From a virus: a DNA stretch of 46,963 nt. Below, in pieces: positions 9,270-17,570 of the stretch (positions are counted from its first letter, which is position 1; every line of letters begins with the position of its first letter). The position numbers were made by a program, and so were the translations under genes. Below the pieces are notes generated by a model that was given only the letters and a program-made list of their open reading frames with translations, did not search any database and had not been told where the DNA came from. The stretch is taken from positions 1 to 46,963 of the IMG/VR virus record IMGVR_UViG_3300006749_000023; one strand, 5' to 3'.

Positions 9270-12200
9270 TTATAAAGCATCAAATGTAAACACATGTCCA
9301 ATTAAATCACAGGCACCTGTGCCATTACTAACTTCAAGTGTATATGATGTTCCTTGTACTAAAGCATTTATTTGTACTAAACCAGATACATTTGGTAAAG
9401 TTACAACATTTGCACCAGTAGCATTATTATAAAGTCTTACTGTATAAGTTGCTCCACCTGTATGATTTAAATTTGTTACATAAATACTAGATAAAGATCT
9501 TGGCCAAACGTTGGTATTAGGATGTGCATTAGGATTAACTGAAAGATTACCTGCACCCATTTTACTAGTCAGCTCATTCCATTGTCCACTTGCACTAAAT
9601 GAACTTGCTGCAGTAGGATACCATGGAGTACCAGTTGTACGACACTTATCACTTAATGGTTCTAATTGCGTAAACTTTATTCTAGTACATTGAGTAACTA
9701 TATCAAATAGTACTACTTTATAAAATCCTGGATATAATGATATTGGATTTACTTCTGCATTTCCATTATAACCTTCATAATAAACATTAACAGCATATTG
9801 ACCAGAACCACCTATACCTGATGCTAATATCTGCCCATTGTTTACATTAATATTTCCTGCATTCCAACTTCCGCTATTTCCAGTTGGAATTGTAGGATCT
9901 GCATTACTTAATAATGCATCAAATCCACTACAATAAACACATGATCCATTTTCTAAATTTGCATTTGGATTGTAGTTATCAGCAGCTGGATCTGTACAAC
10001 CTGATATACAACATGCTGAGTTACAAGCAGCTTCTGTTGTATATATACCACTATGTGTTTCTATACACTCACAATCTCCACAATTTATTGGTTTTTGTGC
10101 TGAAACTGTAATAGTATCACCATTTCCAGCAGCAGCAAGTGCAATTTCAATATCTTCATAATTTGCATTTACTAAACCTGGATTGTTAACTAAACCTGAT
10201 ACAAAACTTGTTAAATCATTCCATGTATTGTTATTTGTAGTAGTCATTTCAAATAAAGTATTAAAACTACTATCTGATATATCAAATTTAACAATTGCAA
10301 ATTGTATACCTCCTGATAGATTATCTACACAATCAGCTGAGCCAAATGGACCATCAATTTGATAACCCCATGGTTGTCTTAAACTTAAAGGTAAACCATA
10401 AGAATCAGGATTTTTTGTCCAATCTCTTGCTGCAACAGTTAAATAAGGTGTAGCTCCTACTTGTGTATAAGCACCTTGTGCATTATATAAAGTTGAATTT
10501 GGTTGTGCTGCAATATTATATCCAGCCAAAGGAGGACTCATTACATCTATTGTAGGATTACCATAATTTGGTACACATTCCCATAATAATGCTCCACCTG
10601 GATTTCCAATAAATATTGAATAATTTTCTGAACACATGATTATTGTACTTCCTCCAACAGTCTTTATCCATTCTAAAACTATTGTATAATTGTCTGTTGG
10701 TAATCCTGTAATAAGATAACTTGTAGCACCACCAGGAATTAAATTAGTTTGAACAAGATTAGCTTGAGAATCATATACTAAAACATTTAAATTAGTACCT
10801 GTATTTACTGATACAGCAAAATTAACTAATACTGAACCGTTTGATGCATTAGAAGGTGTAGGATCTACATAATCAGTAAAAGTAGCATCATGAATAGGTG
10901 TTGGTACACCTTGAGCATTTAAATCATCACAGTATAAACATGTAGAATCATCAATTTGAACATTAGGATCATAGTTTATTGCGTTTGGATCAGTACAACC
11001 ATATGTTAATTGACTATCACAACAATCTTGAATACAGCTTGCATAATCATTATACTGTCCTGTTTGATCTTCAATACAATCACAATTACCATCATTAGTA
11101 CAATTACATAAAGACATAAAAGCTCTAAATGACCAAGCTCCTGGTTGACTTTGAGCAGTTATTATTTTAGCAGTATTCCAATCAGCGTTTGATAAATCAG
11201 GATATGTAGTACCATTATAACCAGCATTAAATAGAGCATTTTGAACTATTGCCCATGAGTCACCACCAGTTTGTATAGTATATGATTGTGGTTGTATTAC
11301 AGGTTGTGGATCATCAAAATCAACTGAAAGTTTTGTTATATAAGCTTGCGCTTCATTTATTAATGCAAAACAACTACCTCCTGCATTATTATCTATTTTA
11401 AAATAGAATCCATCTACAGGAACTACAGGCCAATAAATATTTGAAGATGTCCATTCTTGAGCTAAATTATCATTTAAATTAGGAGTAAGGCTAATAACAT
11501 TAGGTGATGCTAATGTTTTATTACTACAACTATTTGTTATATTTCCTGGTACACAAACAAATTTAGGTCCTATACTTGTATTACAGCATTCTGTTGGACT
11601 ATTTTGACAATCTTGTATAGTTGGATAAATACCTGTACCATCTGTCATTTCAGTACAAGTACATGTTTGAGTTGTTCCAAGACAAGTACATGGACCAGCA
11701 GCAGATGATGGTAAAATTCTTCTATATTGACATTCAGGATAAAGAAGATTCTGTAATGCAGGTTGACCTGGTCCAGTGTATAATGTACCTTGTGATGCTT
11801 GAAGAATAGTAGCTATATCTTGATATGTTAAACTATTAAATGAAGTTATAAAACTATTTGACCAATCAACATACTGTTGACCTTGAGCAAGTGTATCTTG
11901 AAGATAATTTAAAACATCATCCCAACTTTCTGTAATAAATGTTCTTTGTGTAGTACTATTTGCATCTGGAAGTAAACCAGCAGCTGTCCATGAAAGAGGC
12001 CAATCATCATGAGGACATGATGTACCAGCTATATCACTCATAGTAAAGAATATTCCGCCATTAAATTTTATTATATTACCATTTGCATCAACACATTGTC
12101 CTGGTTGAGGTGCAACACCAGTTAATGAATGCACAATAGAATTTATTGGTAAATGTGTAAATCCATTTGCTGGATCAGTATAAAAGTTTAAAGCTTGAGA

Positions 12201-14618
12201 TGAATTTGAAAATGTACCTATATTTGTATATCCATCACAACTATTAAATCCAGGACTTCCTGTTTGAATACATGAATAATTATATGTACAGGAACCATCA
12301 TCACAAGTAGCAGCAGAATTAAAATTGTTTGCATTTGGATCCATACATCCATCTACACATGCTGTACAACAGCTATCCCAACCTACATCATTTTGATACA
12401 AAGGAGATGATGGTGGATTACAATTACAATCTGCTGTTGCAGTAGGATCATAATTAGTTGCAGAAGAATCAGTACAACCAGAGAATAAACATGAATTATC
12501 ACTATGTGTAGCAGAAGAATTATAATTACAAGCAGTAGCATCCATACAACCATAAATTCTTGATTGTGGTTGATCAATAAAGAAAGATGCAGCTTCTGTA
12601 CATGGATTAGTAGCACTATCTGTAACAAAAACATTATATACACCTCCACATATACCTGTTATATTTTGTGTAGTTGCTGTATATCCACTTGGTCCAGTCC
12701 ATTGGAATGTATATGGTGGCGTTCCTCCTGCTACTATAATATTTATAAAACCATCATTTTGACATACAGGAGGAGTGTCATTATTTTCTGTAGCATCACC
12801 TATACTTCCTGTTGTTATAGTAAAAGATTCACAAAACTTACATGATCCATCATCTACAGTTGCGTTTGGATTATAATTATCTGCATTAGGATCAGTACAA
12901 CCTTTTAATAAATTACCAGAAGATGTTGTTTCAGCTGGTTCTTCACATGCTTGAAAAGGTGTTACATCACATGCAGTAAATTTACATTTATCTGTTATGG
13001 TCATAGAAACCTTTTGAGATTTACATCCACCTGTAGTAGTTAAACATGTACATAAATCTAATATGTGTCTTGTGTTAACTGATGCATTATTTACACACCA
13101 TCTTAAAAATCCATTTTCATTTGTTTCTCCAACAACGCCACCATTTATTGTTATTGGATGACAACTAATAGGATTACCATTTTGGTCTTTTACAACAAAT
13201 AGAAAACATTCTGAGTCATTACAATTTTCTAAATCTACAAATGCATCTAAATCATTTTGAAAAGTTTCAGCTTGAAATACTCCTTCAAATACATTTGTTC
13301 CCCATCCATGTTGATCTAATGCACCATATCCTTGAGCAAAATATGGATTAGATGTTTGAATTGGTGTTAATGGTCCTAATGTATTAAATGGTGCTGTAGT
13401 TAATGTACCATCAGCTGGAGTTTTATCACCTGATGTAATAGCTCCTAATACATGTAATGGTAAAGGATGATGTGCTGGTCCAGGATTAGATGGTGCAGAT
13501 GGATACATATAAAAATCAGATTTTCTATCTGCCATTCCAGCCATCCAAATATTTCTTGTTTGAATGAATTGTGTATGATCTGCTGCCCAACAAGGAGTTA
13601 CAGTTCCTGATCCATCTGTAGCATTATTCCAAGTTGCTGGATCACCTTTACCATGATATGGTTGATGATGAGTGGTTGAAGTAGCTTCATCTAAAAATGT
13701 TACAACTAATAAGTTTTGTTTGCTTGCAATAGGAGGCATACCTATTGAAGTAACACCAGCAAAAACTCCACCACTAGTATCAGTTCCTCCGTTACCTCCT
13801 TGAGCTACAGGTAATACTGATGCTGTTACATCAACACCTGCCGGTCCACCATTATGCATAATTACACCATTACTTTGAGCCCATTTTAATATAGCCCAAA
13901 ATTTATTAGTATTATTTACAGACCATGGAAATACTGAATCTGCAGCACTATTACAATCGTTAGTACCAAAGTTTCTGTTAGGATTTGCATCAACATTTAC
14001 AGGTGTTCCTGTTACAGCACTGTTTGATGCACATGGAACACCATTTACATCTATAGTAGCATTACCACCACAACTTCCTGAATTTTGAAACATACCAGTC
14101 ATTGATGATGTAGCCCAATCAAGCCATCTTTCTCCAAATACTGTTGTATGATAATCTTTTACACTTGCACTTATGCCGCCATTACATGAATCAGGATCTC
14201 CTGGTTGATTTGCTTCAGCTTTTACTACTTCAATCCAATCTTTAGCTGCATTATAAGCAGCTTGTACTTGTGTTAAACCTAATGATGTTGCATCATAATA
14301 AAAATAAACTTCTATATCACCTTGTGCCATACCACAAGCTGCATCAACCCATCCAGGTCTATTAGCATCATCTTTAGCACCAGTTGCTGGAGGATCATAT
14401 TTTGTTACTACAGTTTTTATAGAATCATATTGTGTAACTTTAGAATCTTGAAAATCACAAAGGTATTTATCTTTTATATAAGAAGGAAGATTGGAACCAC
14501 AACAAGTACCTACACCATATCTTTCATATCTATATTTTTTAAATATCTCATCAGCAAATCCACGTTCAGTCTGGATTTTTTGTATAGTAGTATCTTTTTT
14601 ATTACAATTTGATTCCAT
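9270..14618 (-). CDS. Large Cys-rich adhesin-like tail protein with vWA-like, SprB-like and GCTDP repeats
   Basis: 1782 residues. Residues about 100-390 resemble a von Willebrand A domain, with a MIDAS-like DATSLG (109-114) and a LLVVTFLDE strand. Residues about 470-550 look like a carboxypeptidase-regulatory/CNA-B fold (DQNGNPISCHPITING, GETNENG). Residues about 597-680 match a SprB-type repeat (GGTPPYTFQWTGPSGY, GGVYNVFVTD). Six copies of a GC[TM]Dxxxx-N[YF][ND]-type Cys repeat start near residues 572, 690, 713, 756, 1206 and 1539, and three CxC...GxY...CC motifs mark larger modules. I see no signal peptide, as expected for a virion protein. It probably mediates attachment to the host surface. 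Two small Cys-rich appendage genes follow in the same operon. Confidence 0.75.
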   Translation of the reverse strand: MESNCNKKDTTIQKIQTERGFADEIFKKYRYERYGVGTCCGSNLPSYIKDKYLCDFQDSKVTQYDSIKTVVTKYDPPATGAKDDANRPGWVDAACGMAQGDIEVYFYYDATSLGLTQVQAAYNAAKDWIEVVKAEANQPGDPDSCNGGISASVKDYHTTVFGERWLDWATSSMTGMFQNSGSCGGNATIDVNGVPCASNSAVTGTPVNVDANPNRNFGTNDCNSAADSVFPWSVNNTNKFWAILKWAQSNGVIMHNGGPAGVDVTASVLPVAQGGNGGTDTSGGVFAGVTSIGMPPIASKQNLLVVTFLDEATSTTHHQPYHGKGDPATWNNATDGSGTVTPCWAADHTQFIQTRNIWMAGMADRKSDFYMYPSAPSNPGPAHHPLPLHVLGAITSGDKTPADGTLTTAPFNTLGPLTPIQTSNPYFAQGYGALDQHGWGTNVFEGVFQAETFQNDLDAFVDLENCNDSECFLFVVKDQNGNPISCHPITINGGVVGETNENGFLRWCVNNASVNTRHILDLCTCLTTTGGCKSQKVSMTITDKCKFTACDVTPFQACEEPAETTSSGNLLKGCTDPNADNYNPNATVDDGSCKFCESFTITTGSIGDATENNDTPPVCQNDGFINIIVAGGTPPYTFQWTGPSGYTATTQNITGICGGVYNVFVTDSATNPCTEAASFFIDQPQSRIYGCMDATACNYNSSATHSDNSCLFSGCTDSSATNYDPTATADCNCNPPSSPLYQNDVGWDSCCTACVDGCMDPNANNFNSAATCDDGSCTYNYSCIQTGSPGFNSCDGYTNIGTFSNSSQALNFYTDPANGFTHLPINSIVHSLTGVAPQPGQCVDANGNIIKFNGGIFFTMSDIAGTSCPHDDWPLSWTAAGLLPDANSTTQRTFITESWDDVLNYLQDTLAQGQQYVDWSNSFITSFNSLTYQDIATILQASQGTLYTGPGQPALQNLLYPECQYRRILPSSAAGPCTCLGTTQTCTCTEMTDGTGIYPTIQDCQNSPTECCNTSIGPKFVCVPGNITNSCSNKTLASPNVISLTPNLNDNLAQEWTSSNIYWPVVPVDGFYFKIDNNAGGSCFALINEAQAYITKLSVDFDDPQPVIQPQSYTIQTGGDSWAIVQNALFNAGYNGTTYPDLSNADWNTAKIITAQSQPGAWSFRAFMSLCNCTNDGNCDCIEDQTGQYNDYASCIQDCCDSQLTYGCTDPNAINYDPNVQIDDSTCLYCDDLNAQGVPTPIHDATFTDYVDPTPSNASNGSVLVNFAVSVNTGTNLNVLVYDSQANLVQTNLIPGGATSYLITGLPTDNYTIVLEWIKTVGGSTIIMCSENYSIFIGNPGGALLWECVPNYGNPTIDVMSPPLAGYNIAAQPNSTLYNAQGAYTQVGATPYLTVAARDWTKNPDSYGLPLSLRQPWGYQIDGPFGSADCVDNLSGGIQFAIVKFDISDSSFNTLFEMTTTNNNTWNDLTSFVSGLVNNPGLVNANYEDIEIALAAAGNGDTITVSAQKPINCGDCECIETHSGIYTTEAACNSACCISGCTDPAADNYNPNANLENGSCVYCSGFDALLSNADPTIPTGNSGSWNAGNINVNNGQILASGIGGSGQYAVNVYYEGYNGNAEVNPISLYPGFYKVVLFDIVTQCTRIKFTQLEPLSDKCRTTGTPWYPTAASSFSASGQWNELTSKMGAGNLSVNPNAHPNTNVWPRSLSSIYVTNLNHTGGATYTVRLYNNATGANVVTLPNVSGLVQINALVQGTSYTLEVSNGTGACDLIGHVFTFDAL

Positions 14619-14620
14619 CC

Positions 14621-14761
14621 TTATTTTTTAACTAATCCTGCTTCTAATGCTGCTTCATAAGCTTTTTCACAGGTTTTGCAAACAATTTTTCCATCAGATG
14701 CAGTTGTTTGTTGACATCCGCATCCTATTGCTCGTTTACAATGTGTACAATTTGCTGCCAT
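14621..14761 (-). CDS. Small zinc-ribbon protein, 46 aa
   Basis: The minus strand encodes a 46-residue protein beginning MAANCTHCKR and ending in AGLVKK. It has CTHC near the start, a CGC in the middle and CKTC near residue 31, so two Cys pairs can bind zinc. Its stop lies 2 bases before the ATG of the 1782-residue gene, and its ATG is 18 bases after the stop of the 181-residue gene. This tight fit between two real genes supports expression. I recall similar tiny ribbons beside appendage genes in crAss-like phages. The function is unknown; a chaperone or structural zinc protein are both possible. Confidence 0.7.
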   Translation of the reverse strand: MAANCTHCKRAIGCGCQQTTASDGKIVCKTCEKAYEAALEAGLVKK

Positions 14762-14779
14762 ATTTATTTGGTTTATTGG

Positions 14780-15325
14780 TTAACATGTTGGACAAGTTAT
14801 TTTATCTAATTTCTTTTTTGCAAAATTAAATAACTCTAAGCCTGCCTGGGGATTAGCTGCATATTCTACTTTAGCTTTTGCAGCATCTATATATACTTTT
14901 ATATCACTTAATTGATCAAGTAATTTTTTTCTATCATATGATGGCTCACAAGGAGTTATATCAAGTAAACACATTTTATCATAGTATTGATTCATTATGT
15001 TTGTGATTCTTAAATGATTATACTCTACATAAGCTTTGTCATGAGGACTAACTTGATACCTTATAATATATAATCCATCTGGTATAATAACTCTTGTATT
15101 ATTACAGTTTTTTGTTTGTACATTTAATGCACAAGCATTAATTGTTAGATCAAATCCTTCTGTTACTTTAATAAGTGCAGGTCTATTAAATCCTGGAACT
15201 GTAACTAATAATTCAGGACAATCTATTTTTATATTTTTTGCATATGTACTAGTATCTTTAATACTGAGTACTTCAGGATTTGATACAGGTAAAACTTCTA
15301 AGCTTAATATGTGTTTAGCTGCCAT
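14780..15325 (-). CDS. Conserved structural protein, 181 aa
   Basis: It starts MAAKHILSLEVLPVSNPEVL, continues in beta-rich segments (PELLVTVPGFNRP, LTINACALNVQTK, GLYIIRYQVSPHDKAYVEYNHLR) and ends with a helical part (IDAAKAKVEYAANPQAGLELF). I recall this strand-rich front with YQVSPxDKxxVEYNHLR and a C-terminal helix from conserved virion-region proteins of Bacteroidota phages. It is the first gene after the terminator of the 393-residue gene, and a TAnnTTTG motif lies 47 bases upstream, so it probably starts the adhesin operon. I infer a tail or neck component. Confidence 0.65.
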   Translation of the reverse strand: MAAKHILSLEVLPVSNPEVLSIKDTSTYAKNIKIDCPELLVTVPGFNRPALIKVTEGFDLTINACALNVQTKNCNNTRVIIPDGLYIIRYQVSPHDKAYVEYNHLRITNIMNQYYDKMCLLDITPCEPSYDRKKLLDQLSDIKVYIDAAKAKVEYAANPQAGLELFNFAKKKLDKITCPTC

Positions 15326-15371
15326 AATTTTATTTTAGTCTTAAATACAAAGAGTATCTATTAATAATATA

Positions 15372-15379
15372 CAAAATTA
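15372..15379 (-). promoter_or_regulatory. Bacteroidota-type promoter -7 motif (TAATTTTG)
   Basis: The minus strand reads TAATTTTG, matching TAnnTTTG, between the terminator at 15391-15427 and the 181-residue gene. No TTG at the -33 spacing is evident, so the match rests on the -7 box and the terminator-promoter-gene order. Confidence 0.45.
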
Positions 15380-15390
15380 ATTAATAAAAA

Positions 15391-15427
15391 GAAAAAAAAA
15401 AGAGCAGGAATATTTCACCTGCCCTTT
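15391..15427 (-). terminator. Strong intrinsic terminator after the 393-aa virion gene
   Basis: On the minus strand GCAGG pairs with CCTGC around a 9-base loop, and a run of about ten T follows. It lies 26 bases past the stop of the 393-residue gene. Confidence 0.85.
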
Positions 15428-15452
15428 TTAATAAATACTAACTAAATATTAA

Positions 15453-16634
15453 TTATACAGCATACTCAGTGTATGTTACACCACTTGCAGCAGCTATAGA
15501 ACCCATTAAGTGTTCCATTTTTGCAATATTTGGATGAGGATCTGCTCCACTTAAACAAGGAACAAATATTTTATATAAATATTGATCATTATCAAATACT
15601 CCAGTTGGATTGTTAAATCTAGGCACTGTATGTTGTATGTAATAAACTTTGTAGAATGCACTTCTATCAACTAAAGCAGCACCACATTTAAGTAATTCAT
15701 CTCCGTGTTGAATTTCTCTAATTCTAGCAGAATCTTTATTACCTTGATTCCAACCACCATCTTGTCTGTATCTACCATCAAGAATAAGATATTCAATAAC
15801 TTGTTCTCCTGTAGTTTCTTTCTTAACAGCAATTGCAAATGCTTCCTTTTCACCAAAGTTAGAAACAGCTACACCAGATACAGCAGCAGTCATACATGTG
15901 TTTGTACATGCATTACCATCATCATCTACTGGAGATGCAGAAACTCTTAATGGAGCAACTCCATAATGATCTCTTGTATCATAAGAACAGTTGTCAAAGA
16001 AAGTTGCAGTATAGTCAATAACTAACTTTAACTTGTTATTACCAGAACCACCAGCTACAGCTGAAGCAGTCATAAATGGATTTAATAAAGGATCTTTATT
16101 AATTCTATCTACCCATGCAGTTACAACAGTTGCACCAGGAACATCAGTACCACTTGCACAACACTCTCTGTAATCTAAAACAGCATAAGAAAATCTGTTT
16201 AAGAAACGTAATGCTTCATCACCTTTAATATCAAGTCTTAATTGATTTTGATCAGCTGTAGATCCATCACATTTGAAACATCCATCAGGAATTTCAATTT
16301 CAATGTATTCAGCAGCTGTAGTAACACAAGGTGCACTCCAAAGAGCTCTTACATAATTTTTTTTAATAACTTTTGTTTTGATTGACTCAGCATAACCACC
16401 TCTTGCAGGGTTATTACCAAGTGTGTCTGTTTGGTTATAGTTACCAAGAACTAACATAAATTCAGCAGGTATAGCTGCTGCTGATGCAGATGTTGGGAAA
16501 ACTACTGTTTGGTAGGTCCCAGCATTAACTAAACCAAGTTCTGCTGCGCCAAGGGCTGTAGTAGCTTGATCTTTCAGGTCTTCTATACCTGTAGCTAACA
16601 TACCTTTAACGTAAGCATGATTAAAATACGCCAT
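15453..16634 (-). CDS. Probable abundant virion protein, 393 aa
   Basis: I do not recognise a fold with confidence. The protein is beta-rich with many Ala, Thr and Val, has scattered Cys pairs (CFKC, ECCASG), and contains AYFNHAYVKGML at the start and LDGRYRQDGGWNQG in the middle. Codon choice is closer to that of the major capsid gene than to its AT-biased neighbours. The gene has a leader of about 115 bases, the only full AGGAGG ribosome site I noticed, and a strong private terminator. Together these point to a highly made virion protein such as a capsid decoration, head-fibre or tube protein. Its place downstream of the connector gene fits. Confidence 0.6.
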   Translation of the reverse strand: MAYFNHAYVKGMLATGIEDLKDQATTALGAAELGLVNAGTYQTVVFPTSASAAAIPAEFMLVLGNYNQTDTLGNNPARGGYAESIKTKVIKKNYVRALWSAPCVTTAAEYIEIEIPDGCFKCDGSTADQNQLRLDIKGDEALRFLNRFSYAVLDYRECCASGTDVPGATVVTAWVDRINKDPLLNPFMTASAVAGGSGNNKLKLVIDYTATFFDNCSYDTRDHYGVAPLRVSASPVDDDGNACTNTCMTAAVSGVAVSNFGEKEAFAIAVKKETTGEQVIEYLILDGRYRQDGGWNQGNKDSARIREIQHGDELLKCGAALVDRSAFYKVYYIQHTVPRFNNPTGVFDNDQYLYKIFVPCLSGADPHPNIAKMEHLMGSIAAASGVTYTEYAV

Positions 16635-16643
16635 TTTTATAAT

Positions 16644-16666
16644 GCCTCCTACTTTACTCAGAGGGC
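16644..16666 (-). promoter_or_regulatory. Full Shine-Dalgarno in a small hairpin upstream of the 393-aa gene
   Basis: The minus strand carries AGGAGG at 16645-16650, 10 bases before the ATG of the 393-residue gene. GGAGGC can pair with GCCCTC upstream (16661-16666) with one bulge, so the site may be partly masked. Bacteroidota genes rarely use a Shine-Dalgarno, and neighbours here have A-rich leaders instead. Confidence 0.45.
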
Positions 16667-16679
16667 TTTTTTTATAACA

Positions 16680-16722
16680 AAAAGAATGGGTTTGTTAAAT
16701 CCAAGATAAAAGTACCCAAACC
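16680..16722 (-). terminator. Hairpin with short T-run in the leader of the 393-aa gene
   Basis: GGTTTG and CAAACC (16717-16722 and 16689-16694 on the plus strand) form a 6-base inverted repeat with a 22-base loop. On the minus strand it is followed by CTTTTTG. It could attenuate transcription between the 35-residue gene and the 393-residue gene, or be a leader structure. The stem is weak for a terminator. Confidence 0.35.
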
Positions 16723-16752
16723 TAAACTCTTATCCCTTCTATATTAATATAC

Positions 16753-16860
16753 TTAATATTTTTTCTTTTTACTAACTTTTTTCTTCTTTTTTGTGCTACC
16801 GCCTTTTTTATATACTGACTTAGCCATTACTTTTGCTGTTTTAGGTTTCTTTGCTTTCAT
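16753..16860 (-). CDS. Tiny Lys-rich peptide, 35 aa
   Basis: The minus strand encodes 35 residues from MKAKKPKTAK to VSKKKKY, more than 45 percent lysine, with a central VYKKGGSTKK. The ATG is 2 bases after the stop of the 234-residue connector-like gene, which supports translation. The reading frame then ends before a hairpin-containing leader. Such a basic peptide could bind DNA or capsid interior surfaces. The GG-S next to lysines faintly recalls the GG...K motif repeated in the 2737-residue protein. No family is recognised. Confidence 0.55.
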   Translation of the reverse strand: MKAKKPKTAKVMAKSVYKKGGSTKKKKKVSKKKKY

Positions 16861-16862
16861 AA

Positions 16863-17567
16863 TTAATTATTTTTTTCTGCTGATTGTGATCCTCTTATAT
16901 AATTGTTTGCATCATTAATATCACCTGCAACAATTGTACAAGCTTCATCAATAATTAATTCAACTATATCATCTTTAAATTCAGGCTCTACATCTGCTGC
17001 AGAGATTACATTTAAATATGGATCAGAACAACCTGCTATTTGTATATTTCTAGGTTTTCTATAAAAAGTTATTCTAGGATTTACAATATCAAATTCTCTT
17101 TTGTATATCCTTATTGTATTATTTGCTAATGTGCAAAATGTTTCACCCCATTCAAAATCAGGTCTTTTTAAAGGATCACGCATTATTACATCAACATTAG
17201 CTTCTTCAGCTAAATAAACTGTCATTGATCTAGGATCTTTTTTACAGCATTCTGTTGTTGCGTCTGTGTCAACCCTTTTAAATTCTAAATAATTATTTGG
17301 AAAATTAGTTCCTAGAAGATAATCATCTTGTATTGAACCAGTTACAGGTTGCGTAGTAAGAAGGATCTGAAGATCATCAATACGTCTTTTAGATGCTTCA
17401 TCTCCTTCTCTATATGCATTTGTACCATGAAGTTGTTTTCTACACCATTCAATTTGAGCTTTATTAAAAGATTCAACAATTTGCCAACATTCTATATTAT
17501 CATAGTCATTACTTGCAAGCTTGTTAAGCCTTTGTCTAAATTTTATTTGTAGTGTAGTAATATTCAT
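16863..17567 (-). CDS. Head-tail connector/ring protein (crAss-like, P22 gp4-like position), 234 aa
   Basis: The N-terminus reads ITTLQIKFRQRLNKLASNDYDNIECWQIV followed by FNKAQIEWCRKQLHG and SKRRIDDLQILLT, a pattern I recall from a conserved crAss-like structural protein. The C-terminal helix DDIVELIIDEACTIVAGD is typical of connector proteins that assemble as a ring. The gene lies close downstream of the capsid gene and the 337-residue gene, with 3 bases between stop and next ATG. By family and position it would form part of the collar below the portal. The link to P22 gp4 is an inference. Confidence 0.65.
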   Translation of the reverse strand: MNITTLQIKFRQRLNKLASNDYDNIECWQIVESFNKAQIEWCRKQLHGTNAYREGDEASKRRIDDLQILLTTQPVTGSIQDDYLLGTNFPNNYLEFKRVDTDATTECCKKDPRSMTVYLAEEANVDVIMRDPLKRPDFEWGETFCTLANNTIRIYKREFDIVNPRITFYRKPRNIQIAGCSDPYLNVISAADVEPEFKDDIVELIIDEACTIVAGDINDANNYIRGSQSAEKNN

Positions 17568-17570
17568 TTT

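Noticed and set aside
9270-14618. Tandem DNA repeats or CRISPR from the repeated Cys motifs
   Set aside because: The repeats are at protein level, diverged in DNA and unevenly spaced; no CRISPR-like repeat-spacer pattern is seen.
16660-16680. Plus-strand terminator GCCTCC...GAGGGC-TTTTTTT
   Set aside because: No plus-strand gene leads into it; the same bases are better explained as a leader hairpin of the minus-strand gene.
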